Shown here piece after piece: positions 41,480 through 50,545 of a stretch of DNA of 64,000 bases. A program made the translations under genes and the position numbers. A model generated the notes under the pieces. It saw nothing but the letters and a program-made list of their open reading frames with translations. It did no database searches and was not told the origin of the DNA. The stretch is taken from contig NZ_SCUT01000019.1 of NCBI RefSeq assembly GCF_004297265.1, forward strand, positions 62,001 through 126,000. The letters are read 5' to 3'. Each line of letters opens with the position of its first letter. The stretch's first letter is position 1. This DNA is from Reyranella sp. (lineage in GTDB: Bacteria; Pseudomonadota; Alphaproteobacteria; Reyranellales; Reyranellaceae).

Positions 41480-42825
41480 AACATCTGCCGCTCTTCTTCG
41501 ATCTTGCCGGCCGCAAGGTCGCGGTCGTGGGCGAGGGCCCGAAGGCGGATCTGCGGGCCGATCTGGCACGCTCCGCGGGCGCGGACGTGCGCAGGCTCGA
41601 TGCCCGTTCGCTCACCGCCCAGGATCTGCGGGGCGCCGTGGCAGCCTTCGTAGCCACCGGCGATGAAGCCGCCGATGCCGCCGTCCACCGGCAGACGAAG
41701 GCAGCCGGGGTCCCGGTGAACGTGGCCGACCGCCCCGCGCTCTGCGACTTCATCATGCCCGCCATCGTCGATCGCGACGGCGTCGTCGTGGCGATCTCGA
41801 CCGGTGGCGCATCGCCCACCCTGGCGACGGTGCTGCGGGGCCGGATCGAGGCGGCGTTGCCGGAGCGGCTGGACGTGCTCGCCCGGCTGGCGACCACTTT
41901 CCGGGCGCAGGTCAATGCGTTGATCGCCGATCCCGGCCGTCGTCGCGCCTTCTTCCGCCGCCTGGTCGAGGGACCCGCGGCACGACTGGCCCTGGCCGGC
42001 GACGAGGCGGGCGCGCGCCGCGTGGCGCTCGGCGACCTCGATGCGGCGCGCCGCAAGATGACGCCGTCGGGCATCGCCCACATCGTGGGCGCCGGGCCGG
42101 GTGATCCCGACCTCCTGACCCTGAGGGCAGCGCAGCTCCTCCAGGAAGCCGACGCCATTCTGCACGATGATCTCGTGCCGCCGGCTGTGCTGGCGCGGGC
42201 GCGCCGCGACGCCGAGGTCGTTTCCGTGGGCAAGCGCAAGGGCCGTCCGAGCTGGGCGCAGGCCGATATCGATACCGAGCTGGTGCGCCGCGTGCGTGCC
42301 GGCCAGACGGTGGTGCGCTTGAAAGCCGGGGACCCGTTCGTCTTCGGTCGTGGCGGCGAGGAGGTCGACGCGCTGCGCGACGCCGGCCTCGCCTACACGG
42401 TGGTGCCGGGTATCACCGCCGCGCTCGGCTGCGCGGCCTCGGCCGGCATTCCGCTCACTCACCGCCGACACGCCTCGGCTGTGACCTTCGTCAGCGGACA
42501 CAGCGCAAAGGACGGCAAGCAGCCCGCCTGGGCGTCGCTCGCCCGCGAAGGCCACACGCTCGCCATCTACATGGGCGCCACGGAAGCTCCCTCCGTACGC
42601 GACCGTCTCCTGGGCGCCGGCGCCGATCGCTCCACGCCCGTCGCCATCGTCGAGAACGGCACGCGGCCCGACCAGCTTGTCTCCACGGGCCGGCTCGGCG
42701 ACCTGGCGCGGCTCGCCGCCACCCACTCCGAAAGCGGCACGGCCGGCCCCAGCCTCATCATCGTGGGCGACGTCGCGGCCTATGCCGCCGTGTCTGCCAG
42801 CCCATCGCTCGCAAAGGTGTCCTGA
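41476..42825 (+). CDS. cysG: Siroheme synthase, trifunctional CysG
   Basis: A 449-residue enzyme that methylates uroporphyrinogen III twice and then oxidises and ferrochelates it to siroheme. The N-terminal Met8-like NAD-binding dehydrogenase/ferrochelatase domain (about 1-150) has FFDLAGRKVAVVGEGPKADLR (shortened to VVGEGPKA) and VNVADRPALCDFIMPA; the C-terminal SUMT domain (about 205-449) has VGAGPGDPDLLTLRA and the DPFVFGRGGEE motif. The NAD loop is GEG rather than GGG. GTG 41476 overlaps the 35-codon ORF. It heads cysG-DUF2849-cysI-DUF934. Confidence 0.93.
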   Translation: MKHLPLFFDLAGRKVAVVGEGPKADLRADLARSAGADVRRLDARSLTAQDLRGAVAAFVATGDEAADAAVHRQTKAAGVPVNVADRPALCDFIMPAIVDRDGVVVAISTGGASPTLATVLRGRIEAALPERLDVLARLATTFRAQVNALIADPGRRRAFFRRLVEGPAARLALAGDEAGARRVALGDLDAARRKMTPSGIAHIVGAGPGDPDLLTLRAAQLLQEADAILHDDLVPPAVLARARRDAEVVSVGKRKGRPSWAQADIDTELVRRVRAGQTVVRLKAGDPFVFGRGGEEVDALRDAGLAYTVVPGITAALGCAASAGIPLTHRRHASAVTFVSGHSAKDGKQPAWASLAREGHTLAIYMGATEAPSVRDRLLGAGADRSTPVAIVENGTRPDQLVSTGRLGDLARLAATHSESGTAGPSLIIVGDVAAYAAVSASPSLAKVS

Positions 42826-43139
42826 TGGCCAAGAATCTCAGTGGCGACCTGCAGGTCGCGTCGGCGAACCGTCTGGTCGACGGCATGGTGGTCTGGCTCG
42901 ACGAGGCCGGGCAGTGGACCGATCGCCTGGAACATGCCGCGATCTCGCGCGACCAGCGCAACGCCGAGATCCTGCTGGAGCGTGCACGCGTCGAGGCCTT
43001 CAGCGTCGTCGATCCGTTCCTGGTGGCGGTGACCGAAGATGAGGACGGCATGATCGAGCCGCTGTCCTTGCGCGAGAAGATCCGCGCCTCGGGCCTCACC
43101 TTCCACGCCATCGCGGCCGATGCGGTGCGCTATGCCTGA
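42825..43139 (+). CDS. DUF2849 protein
   Basis: A 104-residue protein of the DUF2849 family found between siroheme synthase and sulfite reductase genes in alphaproteobacteria. It is acidic, with no signal or membrane segment, and its function is not known; the constant position suggests a small accessory role in sulfite reduction. Its ATG overlaps the cysG stop (TGATG) and its own stop overlaps the cysI start by 8 bases, so all three are coupled. Confidence 0.85.
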   Translation: MAKNLSGDLQVASANRLVDGMVVWLDEAGQWTDRLEHAAISRDQRNAEILLERARVEAFSVVDPFLVAVTEDEDGMIEPLSLREKIRASGLTFHAIAADAVRYA

Positions 43140-44805
43140 TACCCATTTCTACCGGTACGACAGCTACGACCGCACGCTGGTCTCCGAGCGGGTCGACCAG
43201 TTCCGCGACCAGGTGCGGCGCCGGCTGGCGGGCGAGCTGACCGAGGAGCAGTTCAAGCCGCTGCGCCTGCACAACGGCCTCTACCTGCAGCTCCACGCGT
43301 ACATGCTGCGGATCGCCATCCCCTACGGCACGCTCTCGTCACGACAGCTTCGCAAGCTCGCCGACATCTCGCGCAAGTACGATCGCGGTTACGGTCACTT
43401 CACGACGCGCCAGAACCTGCAGCTGAACTGGATCAAGCTGGAAGACGCGCCGGACGCGCTGGCGGCGCTTGCCGAAGTCGACATGCATGCGATGCAGACC
43501 TCGGGCAACTGTATCCGCAACGTGACGGCCGACCACTATGCCGGCGCCGCCATCGACGAGATCGAGGATCCGCGTATCTGGGCGGAAATCGTGCGCCAGT
43601 GGTCGACACTCCATCCCGAGTTCACCTTCCTGCCACGCAAGTTCAAGATCGCCATCACCGGCTCGCCGAACGACCGCGCCGCGGTGCGCGTGCACGACAT
43701 CGGGCTTCGCCTGTGGCGCAACGAGCAGGGCGAGGTCGGCTTCGAGGTGATCGTGGGCGGCGGCCTCGGGCGCACGCCGATGATCGGCAAGACGCTGCGC
43801 GAATTCCTGCCGCAGAACGAGCTGCTCGCCTATCTCGAATCGACCTTGCGCGTCTACAACCGCTACGGCCGTCGCGACAATCTCTACAAGGCGCGCATCA
43901 AGATCCTCGTCCACGAGGTCGGCGTGGAGAAGATGCGCGAGGAGGTCGAGGCCGAGTATGCCGCGAACCGCGATGGCGCCTTGAAGCTGCCGGCCGGGAC
44001 GATCGAGGCGATCGCCCGCCAGTTTGCGCCGCCGAACCTGCCGCCGCGGCCGGCGACATCAGGTCTGGTCGAAGCCCAGCGCTTCAGCGATCCGGACTTC
44101 GCTCTGTGGCTCAAGTCCAACGTCGCGCCGCATCGCGTTCCGGGCTATGCCATCGTGACGGCCTCGCTGAAGCCCGCCGGGGCGCCGCCGGGCGATGCCA
44201 GCGCCGCCCAGATGGACGGCGTCGCCGACATCGCCGAGGCCTACAGCCAGGCCGAGCTGCGGGTGAGCCACGAGCAGAACCTGATCTTCCCGCATGTCGC
44301 GGTCGAGGATCTGCCGCAGGTCTACCGCTCGCTGCTGGCGCTGGGCTTTGCCGAAGCCAATGTCGGCAAGATCACCGACATCATCGCCTGCCCTGGGCTC
44401 GATTATTGCGCGCTGGCCAATGCGCGTTCGATCCCGGTGGCGCAGCGCATCTCGAACCATTTCGCGAGCCTCGCGCGGCAGCACGATATCGGCGACCTGA
44501 AGATCAAGATCTCGGGCTGCATCAATGCCTGCGGCCATCATCACGTCGGCCACATCGGCATCCTCGGCGTCGACAAGAACGGCGTCGAGCTCTACCAGAT
44601 CAGCCTCGGCGGCGACGTCGACTTCGGCAGGACGGCGATCGGCGCGATCCTCGGACCCGCCGTGACGGCGGACAAGGTGGTCGAGGCGGTCGATGCCCTG
44701 GTCGCCACCTATCTCGACGCCCGCGAGACGGGCGAACGCTTTGTCGATACCTACCGGCGCATCGGCGCCCAGCCCTTCAAGGAGAGAGTCTATGGCGCTG
44801 TTTAG
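43132..44805 (+). CDS. cysI: Sulfite (nitrite) reductase, siroheme hemoprotein subunit
   Basis: A 557-residue siroheme/[4Fe-4S] reductase that takes sulfite to sulfide (six electrons). Cluster ligands are C420 and C426 in ACPGLDYCALA and C463 and C467 in SGCINACGHHH, the CX5C...CX3C pattern. Two ferredoxin-like halves are preceded by the parachute region (RKYDRGYGHFTTRQNLQLNW, 20 residues, near 80). Operon neighbours cysG, DUF2849 and DUF934 point to sulfite rather than nitrite. ATG 43132 is inside the DUF2849 gene. No CysJ-type flavoprotein is adjacent, so electrons probably come from ferredoxin. Confidence 0.9.
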   Translation: MPDTHFYRYDSYDRTLVSERVDQFRDQVRRRLAGELTEEQFKPLRLHNGLYLQLHAYMLRIAIPYGTLSSRQLRKLADISRKYDRGYGHFTTRQNLQLNWIKLEDAPDALAALAEVDMHAMQTSGNCIRNVTADHYAGAAIDEIEDPRIWAEIVRQWSTLHPEFTFLPRKFKIAITGSPNDRAAVRVHDIGLRLWRNEQGEVGFEVIVGGGLGRTPMIGKTLREFLPQNELLAYLESTLRVYNRYGRRDNLYKARIKILVHEVGVEKMREEVEAEYAANRDGALKLPAGTIEAIARQFAPPNLPPRPATSGLVEAQRFSDPDFALWLKSNVAPHRVPGYAIVTASLKPAGAPPGDASAAQMDGVADIAEAYSQAELRVSHEQNLIFPHVAVEDLPQVYRSLLALGFAEANVGKITDIIACPGLDYCALANARSIPVAQRISNHFASLARQHDIGDLKIKISGCINACGHHHVGHIGILGVDKNGVELYQISLGGDVDFGRTAIGAILGPAVTADKVVEAVDALVATYLDARETGERFVDTYRRIGAQPFKERVYGAV

Positions 44806-45235
44806 CGAATCGGGGCTGCCCGCATCCTACGTTGCTCTGCCGTTGAGCGAGTGGCAGTTGCGGCCCGAATGGCCAGCGGTGTCGCTGGCCAACACCGATC
44901 CGGTCGAGGATCTGGCGCCGCATCTCGGTCGCCTGCGCCTGATCGTGCTCGAATTCCCCAGGTTCAGCGACGGTCGCGCCTACAGCCAGGCACGCCTGCT
45001 GCGCGGCCGGCTTGGCTACCGCGGCGAGTTGCGGGCCACGGGCGGCGTTCTGCAGGACCAGGTCGCATTCATGCTCCGCTGCGGGTTCGATTCGTTCGAA
45101 AGCGAGCAGCAGGGGTTCGGTGAGGCGCTCGCCCGGGCGCGGACCCTGTTCAGCGTTGTCTACCAGCCGGCCGAGGACGATCAGGTGCCGGTATCACTTC
45201 GTCGACTGGGGCACGACAACGCCGCGGCGTCCTGA
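44792..45235 (+). CDS. DUF934 protein (CysH-associated)
   Basis: A 147-residue protein of the DUF934 family, ordinarily encoded beside cysI and cysH in alphaproteobacteria. A recognisable stretch is the FPRFSDGRAYSQARLLRGRLGY region near 56 (first part quoted). ATG 44792 lies 14 bases inside the cysI end, so translation is coupled. The usual next gene, cysH (PAPS/APS reductase), is absent here; instead an opposite-strand gene follows. The role of DUF934 in sulfate assimilation is not proven. Confidence 0.83.
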   Translation: MALFSESGLPASYVALPLSEWQLRPEWPAVSLANTDPVEDLAPHLGRLRLIVLEFPRFSDGRAYSQARLLRGRLGYRGELRATGGVLQDQVAFMLRCGFDSFESEQQGFGEALARARTLFSVVYQPAEDDQVPVSLRRLGHDNAAAS

Positions 45236-45616
45236 TCAGGGTTCGCCTTCCGGCTGGGCTTCCAGCCACTTCAGCCCTTCCTCGGCCGACTCGAAAATCT
45301 GCGCCTGTCCGGTAAACTTGCCGAGATTGATGAAGCGTCGGGCGAGGTCGGCGCCAAAGCCGGGCCTGGGGACCAGCGCAAGAGGTCCGCGCTTGGCGAG
45401 GCTGGCGTAGGCAGCGGCACGCGCAGCAAGGGCCATGACATCCTGGTCGTCATAGGTCCCGTCACCCTGGCTGCCGTCGAACAGCTTGCGATAGGTGAGG
45501 GCGTTCTGAGCCACAACGACATCGGTGAAGGCTTCGATGTCCTTCAGCGCAATGACGCCCATGACGCGGGCGTGAACGAAGCGCTTTTCGTGATCGATCG
45601 TGTACTCGATGGGCAT
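45236..45616 (-). CDS. Hypothetical SpoIIAA/STAS-like protein
   Basis: A 126-residue soluble protein. The pattern of alternating strands and helices, from MPIEYTIDHEKRFVHARVMGVI to FESAEEGLKWL (shortened: YTIDHEKRFVHARVMG, EEGLKWL), resembles stand-alone SpoIIAA-like proteins that share the STAS fold. No catalytic motif or membrane segment is visible. Its stop touches the DUF934 stop (convergent), and it occupies the place where cysH would be expected. ATG 45616 is the clear start. Function unknown. Confidence 0.65.
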   Translation of the reverse strand: MPIEYTIDHEKRFVHARVMGVIALKDIEAFTDVVVAQNALTYRKLFDGSQGDGTYDDQDVMALAARAAAYASLAKRGPLALVPRPGFGADLARRFINLGKFTGQAQIFESAEEGLKWLEAQPEGEP

Positions 45617-45713
45617 GGGCGGACTTTAAGCAAACCCCGCGGCTGCCGTCGAGCCGCTTGGCGGCCCCTCCAAGGGACTGGACGTCAACCCCCGACTCCC
45701 CGATCGTGGACGC

Positions 45714-46055
45714 ATGATCACGATCTACGGCATCAAGAACTGCGACACGATGAAGAAGGCGCGCGCCTGGCTCGACAAGAGGGGCGTCGCCTATGACTTC
45801 CATGACTATAAGGCAACCGGCATCGATCGCGGCCGCCTCGAAGGCTGGGCCCGCAAGGTCGGCTGGGAGGTGCTGCTGAACCGCGCCGGCACGACCTTCC
45901 GCAAGCTGCCTGACGCGGACAAAGAAGGGCTGACCGAGAGCAGGGCGATCGCGCTGATGGTTGCCCAGCCCTCGATGATCAAGCGGCCGGTGCTCGAAGC
46001 TGGATCGAAGCTGCTCGTCGGCTTCAAGTCCGACCAGTACGAGACCTTGGCCTAG
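45714..46055 (+). CDS. ArsC-family reductase (YffB-like)
   Basis: A 113-residue thioredoxin-fold protein of the ArsC/Spx superfamily. The N-terminal IYGIKNCDTMKKARAWL carries C10 in the CxxT-like loop, and the C-terminal SMIKRPVL matches the family's anion-binding RPV motif. It is probably a GSH-dependent thiol reductase of unknown substrate rather than a true arsenate reductase, since the arsenate-specific residues are not obvious. The next gene on the strand starts 208 bases on, in an AT-rich region. Confidence 0.83.
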   Translation: MITIYGIKNCDTMKKARAWLDKRGVAYDFHDYKATGIDRGRLEGWARKVGWEVLLNRAGTTFRKLPDADKEGLTESRAIALMVAQPSMIKRPVLEAGSKLLVGFKSDQYETLA

Positions 46056-46125
46056 GCGCTCCGTGGACGTCGCTCGGGCCAGGTTCAATGTCACAGTGGC
46101 GACCAGAAAATGACAATAAAATCAT

Positions 46126-46160
46126 ATATATCAATTAGATAATTGACCCAATTGACATAT
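46126..46160. promoter_or_regulatory. Dyad-symmetric AT-rich site upstream of a small lipoprotein gene
   Basis: ATATATCAATT (46126-46136) and AATTGACATAT (46150-46160) are reverse complements with one mismatch. The stretch from about 46100 to 46170 is strikingly AT-rich for this high-GC window and includes AATTGAC twice. It lies 104 bases before the lipoprotein start at 46264. A regulator-binding site or strong promoter is plausible. Nothing downstream identifies a particular regulator. Confidence 0.35.
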
Positions 46161-46263
46161 CAGGGGAAATCGCGAAAGATCACCGCATAAGGCCTTGCTT
46201 GGCCATGATAATTGATTTCTGTCGGCTGCTTTCGCAGCTCCCCTCATTTATCCGAGGTCTGAA

Positions 46264-46479
46264 ATGAAGATCGCTGTTCCGCTTCTCGCCCTTCCGCTCG
46301 CCCTGTCCGTCGCCGCCTGCGGCGATACCTGGGGTGAACGCGCCGTGACTGGCGGCGGCATCGGCGCAGGCACCGGTCTTGCGGTCGGCGCGATTGCTGG
46401 CTGGCCGCTGGTCGCGCCCGTGCTGGTCGGCACGGCCGTCGGCGCCGGCATCGGCGCGGCGACCACGCCGAAGAAGTAG
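46264..46479 (+). CDS. Small glycine-zipper lipoprotein
   Basis: A 71-residue protein with an N-terminal lipobox (LSVAAC) and then a Gly/Ala-rich helix GGGIGAGTGLAVGAIAG, a glycine-zipper pattern that forms tight membrane-associated helix packing. It ends with a short polar tail. The protein is probably anchored in the outer or inner membrane. GAGGTCTGAA precedes ATG 46264. No known name; similar tiny lipoproteins are widespread in alphaproteobacteria. It is convergent with the DUF2794 gene. Confidence 0.75.
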   Translation: MKIAVPLLALPLALSVAACGDTWGERAVTGGGIGAGTGLAVGAIAGWPLVAPVLVGTAVGAGIGAATTPKK

Positions 46480-46481
46480 CA

Positions 46482-46817
46482 CTATCCCAGCAGGAGCTTG
46501 AGCTTGCGGTCGAAGACGCGCAGCACGTCTTCGAGCGTCTCGCCGTGCGCCAGCTTGCGGGGCCCATTGTAGACCATATAGGCGCCGCCGCTGCCGCCGC
46601 CCGGCACCTTGGCGATGGCGAACAGCGGCTGCTCGGCGGTGTGGCGGAAGATCGAGAAGATCGCCATGCCCGGCCGGAAATCGATGGCGTAGTCGCGCCA
46701 TTCGCCGGTTGCCACACGCATGCTGTACAGACCGAGAAGCCGCGACAATTCCCGCTTGTCGAACGAGACGATCCGGCGCCGGGCTCGCTGATCGGCCAAA
46801 CGGTACAGATTGGTCAT
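46482..46817 (-). CDS. DUF2794 protein
   Basis: A 111-residue protein of the alphaproteobacterial DUF2794 family. The FDKRELSRLLGLYSMRVATGEWRDYAIDF region near 20-47 (quoted in part as FDKRELSRLLGLYS) and the FRHTAEQPLFAIAK segment are recognisable. No signal peptide or membrane segment is present; function unknown. It is encoded divergently from the YfgM-like gene (162 bases between) and convergent with the small lipoprotein gene. Confidence 0.85.
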   Translation of the reverse strand: MTNLYRLADQRARRRIVSFDKRELSRLLGLYSMRVATGEWRDYAIDFRPGMAIFSIFRHTAEQPLFAIAKVPGGGSGGAYMVYNGPRKLAHGETLEDVLRVFDRKLKLLLG

Positions 46818-46979
46818 GCCACCGCGACTTCGAACATTTCAGTGATGTGAATTCTTGCAGAACCGCCGATGGGGGTAAAGCGTCCTGCAACCCCATTCGG
46901 TGGTTTGCCAAAGCTTGGACGGGGGGCTATGAACCGCCGCTGAAGCTGTTGATTTTCCGCGATATTCCGGGAGCACTAC

Positions 46980-47627
46980 GTGTCCGACTCCGCCGCGTTC
47001 CATGAGATCGACGAGGCCGTCCGCAAGGACGAGATGAAGGAGTGGTGGCGTCGGTACGGCACCTGGGTGGTGGTCGGCGCCGTCGTGATCGTCGTGGCCG
47101 TCACGGGATTCGTGGGTTGGCGCCAGTACGATCGGGCGCAGCGTGCCGCCGCGAGCGCTGCCTATTCGGCCGCCCTGGCGCAGATCGCGACGGACCCGGC
47201 CGCGGCGCGGGCCGAGCTGGAGAAGCAGGCGGCCAACGCCCTCCAACCCTACCGTTCCCTGGCCGCGCTCACCGCCGCGCAGCTCCGCGCCACGCTCGAG
47301 GAGCAGGTGACCGCGCTTTCCGCGGTAGCCCCCAGCCTGTCGGCGACGGAACTCACCGACCTCGCCCTGGTGATCGCCGCTTTCAAGAGCATCGACACGC
47401 CCAAGGCCGAGGAGATGGTCGCCAGGCTTGAGCCGCTCGCGGCGCCGGGCCGTCCGTTCCGGCTGAGCGTGCGCGAACTGCAGGCGATGCTGGCCGCGCG
47501 GAAGGGCGATACCAAGCGTGCGAAGGAATTGTGGAATGAGATCGCCAAGGATCCGGCCGTGCCGCAGGGCGCTTCGCAGCGCGTCTCGGCCATGCTCAAT
47601 CTCCATGGCGGCGCGGAGGCGAAGTAG
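46980..47627 (+). CDS. YfgM-like tetratricopeptide membrane protein (SecYEG ancillary)
   Basis: A 215-residue protein with an N-terminal cytoplasmic part, one membrane helix near residues 30-50 (TWVVVGAVVIVVAVTGFVGW) and an extracytoplasmic helical TPR-like domain. This is the layout of YfgM, which sits with BamB and Der in many proteobacteria and helps translocon-associated chaperoning. GTG 46980 follows GGGAGCACTAC. It is followed by bamB after 4 bases and der, so the three form one operon. The name YfgM is based on layout and neighbours. Confidence 0.8.
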   Translation: MSDSAAFHEIDEAVRKDEMKEWWRRYGTWVVVGAVVIVVAVTGFVGWRQYDRAQRAAASAAYSAALAQIATDPAAARAELEKQAANALQPYRSLAALTAAQLRATLEEQVTALSAVAPSLSATELTDLALVIAAFKSIDTPKAEEMVARLEPLAAPGRPFRLSVRELQAMLAARKGDTKRAKELWNEIAKDPAVPQGASQRVSAMLNLHGGAEAK

Positions 47628-47631
47628 TCCG

Positions 47632-48969
47632 ATGTCGAGCGTATTGCGCGTGGCCGATCCCCGTTTCCTTCTCGCCGCCGTCCTGCTGGTGGTCTCCCTT
47701 TCAGGCTGCGATATCTTCGAAAAGAGGAAGACGGCATTGCCGGGGGAGCGGATTTCCGTTCTGGGCGATCGCAAGGATCTCGAGCCCGACAGCGATGTCG
47801 CCAACATGCAGGTCGTGCTGCCGCCGCCGACGGTAAACGAGTCGTGGCCGCAATCCGGCGGTTTCGCGAACTACGCCATGCACAATCTGGCGATCGGGGC
47901 GTCGCCGCAGATCATCTGGACGGCTGACGTCGGCGCGGGCACCAGCTCGAACCGCATCCTGACGACGCCGCCGGTCGTCGCCGAGGGCAAGGTGTTCGCC
48001 AAGGACGCGCAGGGCACCGTCTCGGCCTTCAATGCCGACACGGGCGCGCTGCTGTGGCGGGTCACGCTGGCGCCGGAGAAAGCGCGGGACTCCGACGAAT
48101 TCGGCGGCGGCCTGGCTTACTACGGCGGAAAGCTGTTCGTGACGACGGGTTTCGCGATGGTCTATTCGCTCGACCCGAACACCGGCAAGGAGGACTGGAA
48201 CTCGGGCGTCAGTGCGCCGGTTCGAGGGGCGCCGCTGGTGTTCAACGACCGGGTCTACGTCATCGCCATCGACAACAAGCTGCATGCACTCGCCGCTTCC
48301 GACGGCTCCGACCTCTGGCAGTTCCCCGGTCTGCAGGAAACGTCGGGATATGTCGGCGGCAACAGCCCGGCGGGGTCCGGCGACACCGTCGTCGCGCCGT
48401 TTACGTCGGGGGAGGTCGTGGCGCTGCGCGCCGACAACGGCCGGCCGATCTGGAACGAATCTCTGATCGGCGCACGCGCCGACATCCGCGCCTTCGGCAA
48501 CCTGGCCGACATTCGCGGCCGCCCCGTGATCGACCGCGGCCTCGTGATCGCGATGGGGTCGGCCGGCCAGATCGCCGGCATCGACCTCCGTTCGGGCCAG
48601 CGCCAGTGGGATCGCAACATCGGCGGTAGTCAGACGCCGTGGACGGCGGGCCGCTTCCTTTTCGTGATGACGGGCAATGCCGACGTGGTGGCCATGGTCC
48701 GCGACACCGGCAAGGTCCGCTGGGTCACGCCGCTCACCCGGTACGAGGACGACAAGAAACGCGTGCCGGTCCTGTGGGGCGGTCCGGTGCTGGCGGGTGA
48801 CCGCCTCCTGCTGACCAGCTCGCTGGGCGATCTGCTGGCCGTCTCGCCCTATACTGGCGAAGTCATGGGCAAGATCGACGTGCGCGACCGCGTGCGCCTC
48901 GGTCCGGTCATTGCCAACCGGACGATCTACGTCCTCACAGATTCCGGGCGACTCATTGCCCTCCGCTGA
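47632..48969 (+). CDS. bamB: Outer membrane assembly lipoprotein BamB
   Basis: A 445-residue lipoprotein with lipobox VSLSGC near residue 22 and an eight-bladed PQQ-type beta-propeller built of repeats such as GxVxAFNADTGALLWR and GQIAGIDLRSGQRQW. BamB helps the BAM complex insert beta-barrel proteins. ATG 47632 is 4 bases after the YfgM-like stop. The stop overlaps the der start. A WTADVGAG segment at about 100 begins the first blade. Neighbours agree with the usual yfgM-bamB-der arrangement. Confidence 0.9.
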   Translation: MSSVLRVADPRFLLAAVLLVVSLSGCDIFEKRKTALPGERISVLGDRKDLEPDSDVANMQVVLPPPTVNESWPQSGGFANYAMHNLAIGASPQIIWTADVGAGTSSNRILTTPPVVAEGKVFAKDAQGTVSAFNADTGALLWRVTLAPEKARDSDEFGGGLAYYGGKLFVTTGFAMVYSLDPNTGKEDWNSGVSAPVRGAPLVFNDRVYVIAIDNKLHALAASDGSDLWQFPGLQETSGYVGGNSPAGSGDTVVAPFTSGEVVALRADNGRPIWNESLIGARADIRAFGNLADIRGRPVIDRGLVIAMGSAGQIAGIDLRSGQRQWDRNIGGSQTPWTAGRFLFVMTGNADVVAMVRDTGKVRWVTPLTRYEDDKKRVPVLWGGPVLAGDRLLLTSSLGDLLAVSPYTGEVMGKIDVRDRVRLGPVIANRTIYVLTDSGRLIALR

Positions 48970-50392
48970 AGATCGGCCCACCACCCACGGGCTGCGCCGG
49001 GTCGCCATCGTCGGCCGTCCCAACGTCGGCAAGTCCACGCTGTTCAACCGGCTGGTCGGCCGCCGCCGCGCCATCGTCGACGATACGCCGGGCGTCACAC
49101 GCGACATTCGCGAGCAGCCGGCGCAGCTGGGCGACCTCGCCTTCATGCTGCTCGACACCGCGGGCTGGGAAACCGCCGGCGGCGAGGCGCTCGAGGCTCG
49201 CATGCGGCGCTTCACCGAGCGCGCGGTCGAGTCGTCCGATGTCGTCCTGTTCCTGATCGACGCGCGCTCCGGAATCCTGCCGCTCGACGAGAGCTTCGCG
49301 AGCTGGCTGCGCAAGCGCTCGGCCAAGGTGATCCTGGTTGCCAACAAGTGCGAGGGGCGTGCCGGCCAACAGGGGCTCGCCGAGGCGCATGGGCTCGGGC
49401 TTGGCGAGCCGATCCCGGTTTCGGCCGAGCATGGCGAAGGGCTGAGCGACCTGCACGAGGCGCTGGGCCGGCACATCGAGCCGATGCCGGACGAGGAGGA
49501 AGCGGGCGACGCCGGCGTGAGCGATCCCGATCTCGAGGACGTGCCCGAGGGCCGGCCGCTGCTGCTGGCCATCGTCGGCCGGCCGAATGTCGGCAAGTCG
49601 ACGCTGCTCAACCGGCTGGTGGGTGAGGAACGGGTCCTCACCGGGCCCGAGGCCGGCATTACGCGCGATTCGATCCGGGTCGAGTGGCAATGGCGCGGCC
49701 GCCCCGTGCGCCTGGTGGACACCGCCGGCATGCGCCGCCGCAGCCGCATCGAGGCCAAACTCGAGGCCGCCTCGGTGGCCGACACGCTCGACACGATCCG
49801 GCTCGCCGACGTGGTGGTGGTCGTGCTGGACGCAGCCGACATGGCCGAGAAGCAGGATCTCAACATCGCCGGCTGGGTGATCGAGGAGGGCCGCGCGCTG
49901 GTGATCGCGGTCAACAAGACTGACCTGCTGGCCGACGACCAGTCAGGGTCGTCGAAACAGTGGCGCAAGCTGCGGGACCGGCTGGAAGCGTCGTTCGCCC
50001 AGGTGAAGGACGTGCCGATCGTCGGCTTCTCGGCGCTGACCGGACGTGGGGTCGAACGCCTGCTGCCCAAGGTCTTCGAGACCTACGAGATCTGGAACAA
50101 GCGGGTCACGACGCCCAAGCTCAACCGCTGGCTGCGCGAGATGGAGGTGCTGCATCCGCCGCCGCTCGCCCCCAACGGCCGCCGCATCCGGCTGCGCTTC
50201 ATGACCCAGATCAAGCGCCGGCCGCCGACCTTCATTCTGTCGGTCAGCCAGCCGCAGGAGCTGGGTGCGGACTATCTGCGCTTCCTGACGAACCGTCTGC
50301 GCGACGACTTCGACATGCCGGGGGTTCCGATCCGGCTCAGCATGCGCAAGCCGAAGAATCCCTACGAAGGACGGCGCAAGCCGCAGCGATAG
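48956..50392 (+). CDS. der: Ribosome-associated GTPase Der (EngA)
   Basis: A 478-residue double-GTPase with two P-loops GRPNVGKST (from residue 20 and from 208), both followed by DTAG (G3) and NKxD-type G4 motifs (NKCE in domain 1 and NKTD in domain 2), and a C-terminal KH-like domain (MTQIKRRPPTFILSVS). Der is needed for 50S maturation. Domain 1 has NKCE rather than NKxD, a common variation. The start is uncertain: TTG 48956 gives a normal N-terminus and overlaps the bamB stop, while TTG 48911 would add 15 residues of bamB-like shadow. Confidence 0.93.
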   Translation: MPSAEDRPTTHGLRRVAIVGRPNVGKSTLFNRLVGRRRAIVDDTPGVTRDIREQPAQLGDLAFMLLDTAGWETAGGEALEARMRRFTERAVESSDVVLFLIDARSGILPLDESFASWLRKRSAKVILVANKCEGRAGQQGLAEAHGLGLGEPIPVSAEHGEGLSDLHEALGRHIEPMPDEEEAGDAGVSDPDLEDVPEGRPLLLAIVGRPNVGKSTLLNRLVGEERVLTGPEAGITRDSIRVEWQWRGRPVRLVDTAGMRRRSRIEAKLEAASVADTLDTIRLADVVVVVLDAADMAEKQDLNIAGWVIEEGRALVIAVNKTDLLADDQSGSSKQWRKLRDRLEASFAQVKDVPIVGFSALTGRGVERLLPKVFETYEIWNKRVTTPKLNRWLREMEVLHPPPLAPNGRRIRLRFMTQIKRRPPTFILSVSQPQELGADYLRFLTNRLRDDFDMPGVPIRLSMRKPKNPYEGRRKPQR

Positions 50393-50545
50393 GGCTACGC
50401 GGAGCTCAGCCCGCCATCGGCCGCATCGCGGCCGGTGCAGCAGAGGCGCCTTGCCCCGCACCGACCTGCTGCCCTAGGCTTCATTCCAACAAAGTCGAAA
50501 TAACGAGCTGCGCCGCAGCCGCCGACGGGATGAAAGGGTAGAACG

